The notes under the pieces: model-generated
The model's database searches: none
What the model was told of the DNA's origin: nothing
Seen by the model: only the letters and a program-made list of their open reading frames with translations
Shown: one piece after another, positions 16,950 to 27,000 of the stretch
Position numbering within the stretch: position 1 is the stretch's first letter
How the letters are laid out: each line of letters begins with the position of its first letter
Assembly (NCBI GenBank): GCA_964400725.1
Contig: CAYNVS010000002.1
Span: forward strand, 62,001 to 126,000
DNA length: 64,000 nucleotides
From: CAYNVS01 sp964400725
Lineage (GTDB): Bacteria; Myxococcota_A; SURF-8; CAYNVS01
Direction: 5' to 3'
Position numbers and translations under genes: made by a program

Positions 16950-18569
16950 TCACCATTTCGCCGGGTCTTTTAGAATATCGCAGTCAACGGGCATTACGCC
17001 GGCCGCGTTTTTAAACGGCGAATAGCAGAGCTCGAAGAAGAACGCCATATCTTCTACGCTCGCCAGCCATACGCGGTTTTCTCCTTCGGTATAAACGTCG
17101 TCCGGCCTGTAGTTGTAAGTTCCGTCCGCCACGGTTGACGCCCACAAATCCCATTTGTCCCATGCGGCGTATTTATCGGCGCTCTTCGAGTAGAGTTCGA
17201 TAATCTTTCTGGCCTCTTCCGCTGTGAGAGGCAGACCTACGGCCGCCGCCTGCAGCGTATATACGCTCAAATCTCTTTCCCATTCGACGCGGGTAACCTT
17301 GAGTTTGTCGTCCGGCAGAGCCGCGTCGCGGTCGATGCGCTCTTTAATGCCGGTCAGCAGGATTTGGGCGCGTTCGTTGTCCTTCGCCAGAAGGCTTAAA
17401 AATATTGCCGAGATGTGAAAGTTGCGGAATATTGCGACGTTGTAATAGTGAATATTCGCGGAGGCTATTTCGTAAGAGTTGCCGTAACCCAGCTCGCAGT
17501 CGTTTTCCATGTTGGAGTTATACCCCAATATCGCCGAAGACAGTTTCGACGTGCATTCAGCGTTGGGAATAATATCTTCGTAAGCCACGAAGCTCGCCAA
17601 ATCTTCGGTTTCGGGAACGTAAACCGTTCCGTTCGCGTCTTTGGTGCGAATAAGATAGCCGCTATCTACTATGTCTTTGCCCATGGCCTGCATATCGGCC
17701 TTGGCCTTTGCCGCCGCGGCCTTAACCGCCGGATCTTTCGCGTATTCCGCGGCGTAATACAGCCAAGCGCTCGCGGTGAATATATGCGGCACGTCGTCCT
17801 TGCTTCGCATGTTCTTCACCCAAATATCGCCCCAGTACGGGTTATTCTTAACCTCTATGGTGCAGGTATTCCAGTCGGTCGTCGGATGCTGCCACGCGGT
17901 ATAGTCTATCGCTTTCCTGCGGGAGCCGTCCATCGTAACCTCGTAATTGTGCGCCATTACCGCGCGCGCCATAGTGGTAGTTACTTTGTCGTCTTCGCCG
18001 AACATCATCCCCATGAACTGCGCGCTTATTCCCTTGGAGTACTGCTCAACCACGCCGCCCGCGTCCGCGTCGCCCGTAAGCAGGTATGCCGCGACCGCCT
18101 GCGCCAGAACGCGCGAGGTGGGTATCATAATATTGTCGGGGCCGCCGTGCGGGGAATGATAGAACGTTACGAGAGATTCCTTGCTCGTAGCGTCGGTCGT
18201 CTTTATAACCTCGACGCCCGTCCACCAAAAACTGAAATCGGGCGTTCCGCTCGATTTATCGACGCCGTGGCTGGTGCGCAGAATCCATTTGAAGTATTCC
18301 GACTTCTTGTAAAAGGCCGTAAGTTTTTTGGTAAACGCGGTAATTTCGTCCTGCGTGGGAGCCGTTCCTTTGGGCGGCCTCGTAAACTCGAAAGGCAGAG
18401 ACGCGGGCAGATTGGAAGTTTCCAATTCAGTTTCCCGCTCCAGTTCCTGCGTTTCGTCGTCGGCGTCGCCGTCGTCTTTGGACGCGCCGCCGGAAGAACA
18501 GGCCGAAGTTAAGAGGCAAAATAAAGCCGCAAACGCAATCGCGGCGGCGTTTATAGAAAATGTTTTCAT
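16950..18569 (-). CDS. Large exported lipoprotein, unknown function
   Basis: A 539-residue protein. The signal peptide ends in the lipobox LTSAC (Cys24), followed by a Ser/Gly then Asp/Glu-rich linker to about residue 60. This is typical of outer-membrane lipoproteins in this genome. The body is alpha-helical, rich in Tyr and Trp (FSFWWTG, YWGDIWVKNM, HIFTASAWLYYAAEYAK) and might form an alpha/alpha toroid; no catalytic motif was identified. AGGAG precedes the ATG. It is first in a short unit with the SDR gene. Confidence 0.75.
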   Translation of the reverse strand: MKTFSINAAAIAFAALFCLLTSACSSGGASKDDGDADDETQELERETELETSNLPASLPFEFTRPPKGTAPTQDEITAFTKKLTAFYKKSEYFKWILRTSHGVDKSSGTPDFSFWWTGVEVIKTTDATSKESLVTFYHSPHGGPDNIMIPTSRVLAQAVAAYLLTGDADAGGVVEQYSKGISAQFMGMMFGEDDKVTTTMARAVMAHNYEVTMDGSRRKAIDYTAWQHPTTDWNTCTIEVKNNPYWGDIWVKNMRSKDDVPHIFTASAWLYYAAEYAKDPAVKAAAAKAKADMQAMGKDIVDSGYLIRTKDANGTVYVPETEDLASFVAYEDIIPNAECTSKLSSAILGYNSNMENDCELGYGNSYEIASANIHYYNVAIFRNFHISAIFLSLLAKDNERAQILLTGIKERIDRDAALPDDKLKVTRVEWERDLSVYTLQAAAVGLPLTAEEARKIIELYSKSADKYAAWDKWDLWASTVADGTYNYRPDDVYTEGENRVWLASVEDMAFFFELCYSPFKNAAGVMPVDCDILKDPAKW

Positions 18570-18603
18570 TTTGTCGCTCCTGCGAGGTTTGAATTAATTA
18601 GTT

Positions 18604-19401
18604 TTACTCTATCGCGCCGCCGAACAAATCGCCGACGTTTTCGCGGCGGAAAAGTTCGCCGTACTCGTATCCGGCCTTTTTGCCCGCATTGGCTCCCCAC
18701 ATGCGAATCATCATATCGACCGCCGGCGCGTAATTGTCTTCGTCTAGAAACGGAAGCAATTCGACGTGATTGCCGGTCGCTAAAATACTCTGCTTAATAT
18801 CCGTAATCGTCATGCGCATTTGGCTCGTTTGGGCGCATAAAGCCGCTATCTTTTTATCAATAGTCGCGGTTATGTCAACCGTAGTGTTGGCGTGCGCGTT
18901 GTTTTTCGCAAACCAATACCTCGTCGGCACGCAGCAGGGTTTAAAACCGGCGGCGACTTGTTCGGGATGATAAAGCGGAAGATTGCAGAACGAAACCGCC
19001 TCGACGGCCGCGACGGCGACGGCTCTGTGGTCCGGATGGGGCTCGAACGGCGCAAACGGATCGAACGACAACAATATGTCGGGCGCGATTTTGCGTATGC
19101 GCTCCATGAAGATGCGGCGCAGTTCGTTTTTCGGCGTCTCGTCGAGAAATCCGTCCGGATAGCCGAGAAATTCCACGTCTTTTTTGCCTATTATCTTGGC
19201 CGCCTCGCGGGCTTCCACGTCGCGGCTGCGCGCTACGAGGGCGCGGCTTTCAAGCTCGAAGCTCCCTCTGCTGTTGTCGGTGGCGATTACTTCGTAAATT
19301 TCGCATCCGCCTTGCGCGAGGCCCGCGACGAATCCGCCCGCGAAAAACTCGCAGTCGTCGGCGTGCGCCGTTAAAACGAGCGCTTTTTTGAATGTTTGCA
19401 T
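18604..19401 (-). CDS. PIG-L / LmbE-family deacetylase
   Basis: A 265-residue zinc hydrolase of the LmbE fold. The N-terminal metal motif is TAHADDCEFFAGG (AHADD in place of the usual HPDDE) and the second metal motif is HPDHRAV near residue 125. Members remove N-acetyl groups from GlcNAc-type sugars or inositol-linked amino sugars. With ino1 nearby, a role in an inositol-containing glycan or thiol is thinkable, but no glycosyltransferase supports it here. GAGG precedes the ATG. Confidence 0.85.
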   Translation of the reverse strand: MQTFKKALVLTAHADDCEFFAGGFVAGLAQGGCEIYEVIATDNSRGSFELESRALVARSRDVEAREAAKIIGKKDVEFLGYPDGFLDETPKNELRRIFMERIRKIAPDILLSFDPFAPFEPHPDHRAVAVAAVEAVSFCNLPLYHPEQVAAGFKPCCVPTRYWFAKNNAHANTTVDITATIDKKIAALCAQTSQMRMTITDIKQSILATGNHVELLPFLDEDNYAPAVDMMIRMWGANAGKKAGYEYGELFRRENVGDLFGGAIE

Positions 19402-19456
19402 TTGTTCCTCTCTTGTTTTACGTCGAAGTTGAACGGCGCGAAATTAATAAACGCGC

Positions 19457-20782
19457 TTAAAAATCCATTTTTACGCCGACCCCCGCTCCGCTTTGGTTTA
19501 CCGTAGGCGCGACCGTTACGTCCCCTTTCCAATCGGTGAACAGCGCAATGACGCCGGTCGCTATGGCTAATCCGCCGGCTGCGCCGATGCAGCTCCATTT
19601 GGCGATGGAATATTTGTTGTATTTGTTTTCAATGTCTTTCAGCTTTGAACCCGACACCACGTTCGATTCGCCGGATTGCGCGTCCTTGTATTTGACGTAC
19701 TGATCGTATTGAAGACCCCAAAAGACTCCGCCCAATGCAAGAGCGGCCAAAGTCGCTCCGGCGCTCGTATAAAAAACCCATTGCTTCAGCGGAGGCGGAT
19801 TCCAGCGGGCGACTATTTCCGGCGGAACGCCGCGGGACATGCCGGGGCGCAGGCTGCGGTCGGGGAATATCGTTTCAACCGCCTTGCCGACGGAATCGAG
19901 CAGCTCCTCTCCCGCGCCGCCTTTCATTCGCTTCGTAAACGTGTGCTCCGCCTTGCCCGTCCGCATGTCGACGCGTTTGAGGCTGAATACGCTCTCTTCT
20001 CCGACTTTGCCCAGCGACCCCAGAATGATGAAGTCCGCGCCCAGAGCCGAGGCTATTTCCAGCAGGCACGACTCGTCCGAGCAGCCCATCATCTGCTTGC
20101 TTTGCTCCATGGTGAGCAGGGCTTGAATTTCGTTCATTCCAATCGCCGAAACTTTCTCCAGCTTGCGAATCTCCGCAATAATGCTGTCGGTAATGAGCGC
20201 GAGGTGTTTTTTATCGACGTCGCTGCCGGTTATTTCGTACACCGCGACGCGTATGGTCTTTTGTCCTTTCGCGGCGTCCAGCGGCTTATCCTGCGGTTTG
20301 TCTTTTTGTTTTTCTTTATCTCCCGCGGTCTTCGGCTCTTCTTTGGAATCGGTTTTAACCTCGGCGTTTTCTGTTTTTACGGTTCCCTCGTCCTTTTTGC
20401 CGGCGCCGGACTGCGCGTTTTTATTTTTGTCCTTATCGTCCAGTTTCGCGTCTTTTGCCGGAGCGGGCGTCAGAAGCTGCAACGAAATCCATACCTTGCC
20501 GCGCGCGCATTCGATTTGCGCCACGCCGTTTTGCACTTTCAGCGCTTTCGCCTCGAATTCTTCCTCGGCCTCAAATTTCTCCACCTTCTCGCCTCCGCTC
20601 GTCGCCGTTTTTTTGTACATCGGCGTCCCTTTTTTGACGACTACCGCGTCTCCGGCCTTTATGTCGGCGCCGAAAGCGGCGGACGAAACCGCAAGCGCCG
20701 CGAGGCAGAAAACGAACGCCGCCGCGAGCGTTTTAACGATTTCAAACAAGCGAATATTGCGCGAAGATAGAGGGCAATTCAT
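19457..20782 (-). CDS. Exported SH3-like / CsgG-TolB-like protein
   Basis: A 441-residue protein. The signal peptide spans residues 1-38 (to AFG|AD). An SH3-like fold follows at about 40-105 (GDAVVVKKGTPMYKK). A Lys/Glu/Asp-rich low-complexity linker runs to about 175. Then comes a CsgG/TolB-N-like domain at about 178-310 with KTIRVAVYEITG, CSDESCLLEIASALGADFIILGSLGKVG and KAVETIFPDR; the paired Cys segment is common in Myxococcota-type homologues. After a membrane segment near 340-360, a short tail contains a second hydrophobic stretch. The protein may sense or scaffold at the envelope; function unknown. Confidence 0.7.
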   Translation of the reverse strand: MNCPLSSRNIRLFEIVKTLAAAFVFCLAALAVSSAAFGADIKAGDAVVVKKGTPMYKKTATSGGEKVEKFEAEEEFEAKALKVQNGVAQIECARGKVWISLQLLTPAPAKDAKLDDKDKNKNAQSGAGKKDEGTVKTENAEVKTDSKEEPKTAGDKEKQKDKPQDKPLDAAKGQKTIRVAVYEITGSDVDKKHLALITDSIIAEIRKLEKVSAIGMNEIQALLTMEQSKQMMGCSDESCLLEIASALGADFIILGSLGKVGEESVFSLKRVDMRTGKAEHTFTKRMKGGAGEELLDSVGKAVETIFPDRSLRPGMSRGVPPEIVARWNPPPLKQWVFYTSAGATLAALALGGVFWGLQYDQYVKYKDAQSGESNVVSGSKLKDIENKYNKYSIAKWSCIGAAGGLAIATGVIALFTDWKGDVTVAPTVNQSGAGVGVKMDF

Positions 20783-20974
20783 CAGTTTTCTCCCGATAAT
20801 TCAAATACAACGGTAACGCCTTGCGTGATTTATTAAAAAACATTATAAAACGAATATTATAATAAAGGAAATAAATGACAACTTTAAATTATTTCCTTCG
20901 GGTCGCCTTCCCGAACCGTCCTCAGCTTGTATAAAACGGCTCTTAAAAGTTTTGTCCGCCGCGTCCGCCGCGCC

Positions 20975-21054
20975 CTTCGAGACGATTTTTTCCTTAGGGC
21001 TGCGGCGCAAGGCCATGTTCCGGCGGAGCGCAGCGCAAACGGAGCGTCTCGAAG
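20975..21054. repeat. Nested inverted repeat in a 312-nt intergenic region
   Basis: Outer arms CTTCGAGACG (20975-20984) and CGTCTCGAAG (21045-21054), inner arms GCTGCG (from 20999) and CGCAGC (to 21034). The rest of 20783-21094 shows no gene: an AT-rich stretch at 20820-20890 may hold the promoter of the minus-strand gene. Nine bases of the arm (TTCGAGACG) recur at 9702-9710, another intergenic region, so it may be a dispersed palindromic element. Confidence 0.55.
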
Positions 21055-21094
21055 AACGCGGAAAAATATACGACTTTCGACGAGCGAAATTTCT

Positions 21095-24000
21095 TTACTT
21101 AAACGGGTTGATCATCGGCTGACAAACTCCAGATAAGCATATTTTGCTTCTTGCCTCGTCGCAGTAATGGCCGTCGTTGTACGAATAGCAGCCGTCGCAG
21201 CAAACGCCGGGCGTCGAGCAGACGCATATTCCTCTGGTTTTGTTGAAATCGCCGGGCGCGACGACATCCAGACCAATCTGAGCCGTAGTCGCAAGATTGG
21301 AAGACGAGGAGTACGACGAACCCCAGAACAGCTTAGACGAAGCCGCATTCTGCGCGAATACGACGTCGGTTTCCTTGTCGCCGTTCAGGTCAGCAAGAGA
21401 TACGCCGCGCCCCGAATTCGTGGACAACCCCGCCGCGAGCGTAAAAGCGTACTCGCCCGTCGAGCCGCTTCCGCCGTAATAAACGTACGACGATCCGTCC
21501 TGCGCCGCCGTCAGCTTGCTTGACAGAACGACGTCCATGTAGCCGTCGGCGTTCAAATCGAAAACGGCCGTTCCGTATGCGCCGGAAAGATACGTCTGTC
21601 CGGACGAATAAGTTTTGACCGCAAGGAACGTCGTCTGCAAGCCGAAAGCGGTTTCAATCGCAACCGCCGAATACGGCCTCTTCTCAAAGGCAAAAACAAG
21701 CTCCGGATAAGAGAAATCTCTTGCGCCGGAGAAATCATGCGAGAAGACCGAAGCCTTGACGTCCGTCGCGGCGTCCGTCCACGTCAACGTCCTGCGGGAG
21801 AAAACGTACGACTTGTCGTATGCGAAGCCGCCGTAGAAGACGTAAGCGGGCGCGAGGTCTGATCCGTTCGTTTCCCCGCTTTGATTTTTAGAGACTACGA
21901 CGTCGGCGTAACCGTCGCCGTTCATGTCGGCGATAGCGCAGCCGCTTGCGGCGGCTCCGGGAACGTCCAGCTCCGCGGAAACGTCGAATTTGCCGGGCTG
22001 AAGGCGGTTGTTGAAAAAGACCTGAGAAGCGCCGGAATAATTTACGAAAACTAAATCGACGAAACCGTCGCCGTTCAAGTCGCCGGCGCAAACTTGGCGG
22101 GCGCTCGTCGTCGCGATTTTCGTCATTGTTTTATTCGACGACATCGGCCCCCAAATTATAACCGAGTCTCCCGCCATATTGGCGGCGACGAAATCCATGT
22201 AACCGTCGCGGTTGAAGTCGGCGGCTTTCGCGCCGCGGTATCCGCGCAGGTTATAGTCGTATTTTTTGGCGGAGAACGCGCCCAAATTCTTGTCCCAGAA
22301 GAACGCTTCGCCGGAGCTGAAAACGAGGTCGGGATAGCCGTCGGGCAGGCCCGGCAGCGATCCGTTGTTGGCGGGCGGGCTTCCGGCGTCGGCGTGCGAG
22401 CAAACGCCGCTTATGCAGACGTCGTTTATTGTGCCGGCGACGCCGTCGTTGCATTCGGCGTAATCTTTCAGCGGCTCGTTTACGCAGCTTGCGCCGTCCT
22501 TTCCGCAGTAATCGACCGTGCACGGGTTGTCGTCGTTGCACGCGACGGTTTGATTGAAAATTCCTCCGCAGTAAACTTCTTCGGAGCTTCCGCCGCCGCC
22601 GCTGCCGCTGCGCTTGAAGCATTTGTCGCCGGTAGTGCAGGGATTGCCGTCGTCGCAGGCGGTTCCGACCGAGGCTTTCGTCCACGTAACTTTGGTAAGC
22701 GGATCCGCCGCGGACGGACTGCACGATTCGCACGAATTTTTGGGGTTAATCGCGCCGGAAGCGACGCAGGCCGCGTCGATAACGCACCAGCCGTTTTCGA
22801 TTTGATGAACGCAGAAGCCGTTTGCGTCGCAAAAATCGAGCGTGCACGCAAGGCCGTCGTCTTCGCACTTCGCGTTTTCCTTCGGGTTTCTAACCATCGC
22901 GCCGAAGTCGTTTTTTACGCAGCACCCGGTATATCCTTCCGGCGTCGGGTCGGGCGCGCCGCAGCAGGTGTTGCCCATAGGAATAATTGGAATCGCGCAG
23001 CAGGCGTTGTCGTAGCCGGCCGGATTGTCCTGGCAGTATTTAACGTTCATGCCGACAAGTCCGCATATTACCGGTTTTGACGTTCCCGCTTGACGCTTTT
23101 TTTCCTCGCACATTCCCGTGTAGGGATTGCAGACCGAGTCCGCGCAGGCCGGGTTTACGACAGCATCCCCCGAAGACGTCGTCGCGGCGTCGCAGTTTAC
23201 GGCTCCGGCCGCGCCCGGAACGCAGACCCCCTTGTCGCATTTGTCGTAAGTGCAAAGGTTGCCGTCGCATTCCGTATTCGAGGTCAATTTTTCCGATACG
23301 CACAATCCCGTCGCGGGGTCGCACGATTCGGTGGTGCAGACGTTGCCGTCGTCGCAGGCGGGCGCGCCTCCGATTACGCATACGCCGTTCTGGCAATAAT
23401 CCCACGTGCAGAGGTTCTTATCCGCCTGACACGCGGAGCCGTCCGGCATATTCTCCGAGACGCACGCGCCGGTTGACAAATCGCAGTACGAGCGCGAGCA
23501 CTCGCCGGCGTCGGAGCAGTTCAGCGGCTTGCCGACGCAGAAGCCGTTTTCGCAGGCGTCGTTCTTGGTGCACAAATTGCCGTCCGCGCACGCCGCGCCG
23601 TTCATTTTTTCCGCGGAATTGGAGCACGAATAACCCGACGGAAGCGTAGGCTCTTCTACGCAAAAGTCGGCGGTGCATTCGTTGGCGTCGTCGCAGGCGG
23701 GCGGCAGCCCCGAAGGCCAAGCGTGGACGCAAGTTCCGTTGTCGTCGCAAGCGTCGGCGCCGTTGCAGGCCAAACCGTCGCTGCAACCGTAATTGGCGGG
23801 TCTGGGCGTCCAGCCGCTCAAATTTTTAGCCGGATCGCAGTATTGGCACGGATTGAGAGGGTTCGCCGCGCCGGATATTACGCACTCGTTGTTTATTAAA
23901 CAATTGTCGGGCTGCAATTTGTAAACGCAGACCCCGTTTGCGTCGCAAACGTCGTCGGTGCATGCGATTCCGTCCGCCGGAAGGCAGGCCGTTCCCGGCG

Positions 24001-27000
24001 TCTTGTTCGACCACGCTCTCGGATTCGCCTGATTGCAGTATTTGCAGTTTTCGTCGGGATTGACGTCGCCGTGCATATAGCATACTTTTGAAATGACGCA
24101 AGTGCCCGGCGCCAAAGTATGCAGGCATCTTCCGTCGTTCGAGCACTTGTCTTCCGTGCAGGAATAAACGTCCGTTTCGCACGGAGTTCCCTGCGGCATG
24201 GGCGACCACGCGGTCTGCGATAAAGCCGGCTTGCACGCCTTGCAGGTCGCGTCGCTCGTAGTCCCCTGCATCTGGTCGGCGTTATAGCATACGTTGTTTA
24301 TCAGGCACTTGTCGCTTTGTACGGGGTGCTTGCATTCGCCCTGTTCGTCGCAGACGTCGTTCGTGCAGGCGAGGCCGTCGGAGTTGCACGTATAGTTAAG
24401 CGGTCTAAGCGACCACGACGTCTGGGACGCGGCCGGGTCGCAGTATTTGCAGTCGTTCCCCGCAACCGCCGTTCCGTCGGGGTAGCAAATATTATTAATG
24501 AAGCAGGACGACGCCTCGATAGAGTCGTGTTTGCACTCGCCGAAACCGTCGCACTTATCGAGCGTGCAGGAATAGGCGTCGGGCGAGCACGGCTGGTTGG
24601 ACGGTTTGTTCGTCCACGCGCAGGCGGGCGAAAGGTCGTACGGGTCGAAATCTGCGCACGAGGCCGCCGGGTCGCACCACTGGCATTCGTTGGACGGATT
24701 TTTCGTCTGCGCTCCGTAGCACGCGCCGTTTATCAGGCAGGTCGAGGAGCTAAGAGAGTGAGCGCATGCGCCGAGGCCGTCGCAGAAGTCGGCGGTGCAA
24801 TCGTAGCCGTCGGAGGAGCATCTCTCGGTCGTCGGTTTGTTAGACCATTGGAACTGCCTTTGCTCCGGCGCGCACCACTGGCACTCGTTGGACGAATTAA
24901 CCTCTTTGTTCGTTTTGCACGAGCCGTTTATAAGGCACGAGTCGGCGTTTACGTCGTGCTGACAGCCTCCCGCGCCGTCGCAATGGTCGGACGTGCAGAC
25001 GCGCCCGTCGTCCGAGCACGCTTCCTCTCTCGGCTTAGGCCAAAACGCTATTTGTATAATCGACGGGTTGCACCACTCGCACTCCGCCGCCGGGTTGCTC
25101 GCGTACTGAGCGTAGCATTTGCCGCCGATCAAGCAGGCCGTCGATGCGATTTGGCTGTGCGAGCAGTACCCTTCGGCCGAGCATTTGTCTATCGTGCACG
25201 AAAGCCCGTCGTCCGAGCACGCGCTTCCGGCGAGCGTCTGCGAATCGCGGACGCAGAAATGCGTTCCGCTCCCCTCTTGGCAGGAGTCGATTACGCACTC
25301 GTTGTTCGAGACGCAGTCGGGCGGAATATTATTAGGATACTGATGCCCCTTGCACTGGCCGTCCAGGCAGTAATCGCCGCCGTTGCACTCCGACGCGTCG
25401 TCGCATGGAGAAGCGTCGGGCTTGTTTTCCAGTCCGCATACGTAGCCGCCGCTTCCCTCGCCGCAAGACGCTGTCTTGCAGCTATCGGCGATCTCGCACG
25501 CGGGCGGCATTCCGTTCGGCCACTGATGAACGACGCACTGCCCCGCCTGACAAACGTCGCTTCCGTTGCAGTACACCTTGTCGTCGCAGGCCGTTCCGGT
25601 CAGCGATTCATGCGCGCAGACGTAGCCCGGCGCGGACGCAGACTCCGAACACGAGTCTTTCCAGCAGTCGTCTTTCATATCGCAGGCGTCCGGCAGATTG
25701 CCGGGGAATTGATGCTCGGAGCATCCGCCGTTTTTGCATTTATCGGCGCCGTTGCAGTTTAGCGAGTCGTCGCAGGCCGTTTCGTCGGGCAGCGTCCCCG
25801 AAGGCTTGCATTCGCCGTTAGATGGCTGGCAGACATAGTTTACGCAATCGACGCCGTTGAGGCAGTTCTTGGGCTCTCCGGGGGAACAGGATCCCGACTT
25901 GCATTTGTCGGACAAGGTGCACTTGTCGCCGTCTTCGCAGGCCGTTCCGTCCGGGAAGGCGTCGCCCATCGAGCATTCTCCCGTCGTCTTATCGCAAACT
26001 CCGTTTTTGCGGCAGGAGTTCGCCGCCGGGCACGTGATCATGTCGGAGCCGACGCAGAAGCCGTTAACGCAGGCGTCCGTTTTGGTGCAGGCGTCAAGGT
26101 CGTCGCACGGCGAACCGTTCGACGAATTCGTCCAGTTGCGGGGGTTCTTCGACGGGTCGCAGCTCTGGCAGTCGTTGCCGGGGTTTTTGACTCCCGAGGC
26201 GACGCACGCGCCGCCTATCAAGCAAGAGTCCGCTTTTAGTTTATGGCCGCACGCCCCGGCCGAGCACGCGTCCGATGTGCACGCTAAGCCGTCGTCCGCG
26301 CACGCGCCTCCTTCGTTTTTCGGGAAGCAGCCGTCGCAGCATTCGTCGTCCGCGTTGCACAGACAGCCTTCCTTAACGCAGGCTCCGGCGCGGCAATTGC
26401 CGCTGTTTACGCCGGCGGCGGGGTCGCTGCACGCGGTTCCGTCAGGTTTGTTCGCGTAATCGCAGACCCCCGCCGAGGGATTGCATTCGGAAGGCAGTTT
26501 GCATACCGAAGGCGGCTTTGAGCAGTCCAGCCTCGTTCCGCTTATGCAGACGCCGCTTCCGCAGGCGTCTCCCGTCGTGCACAGGTCGCCGTCTTCGCAA
26601 GCCGCGCCCGTCTCCTTCGCGCTCCACGCGCCCTGCCTTTTTTCCGGGTCGCAGTAAAGGCAGAAATTTTGCGGATTTGTTTGGCCCGCGCCGTAGCACG
26701 CGCCGTCGATTAAGCACGAGGCGCTCTCCAATTTATGCGCGCAAATTCCCGCCGCGCAGACGTCGGACGTGCAGGCGAGACCGTCGCCGCCGCAGGCCGC
26801 GCCTTCGTTTATCGCGAGACAGCCGTCGCAGCATTCGTTTACGCCCGCGCAGACGCACCCTTGCCCAAGGCATTCGCCCCCGCGGCAGGAGTCGCCTCCG
26901 GTCGCCGGATTGCCGTCGTCGCAGGCCGTTCCGTCCGGCTTAAGGCCGTAATCGCATCCGCCGGAAAGCGGGTTGCATTCTCCGTTAAGACTGCATTGAT

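Noticed and set aside
1165..18569. Paralogy between the exported proteins at 1165-3051 and 16950-18569
   Set aside because: Both are large, Tyr/Trp-rich and helical, but no alignable motif was found by eye.
22094..23080. Long plus-strand ORFs opposite the giant Cys-rich gene (also 24317-25762 and 26735-28180)
   Set aside because: They are antisense frames created by the Cys/Gly/Asp-rich codons of the minus-strand gene; no ribosome sites, Ala/Arg/Val-biased shadow composition.
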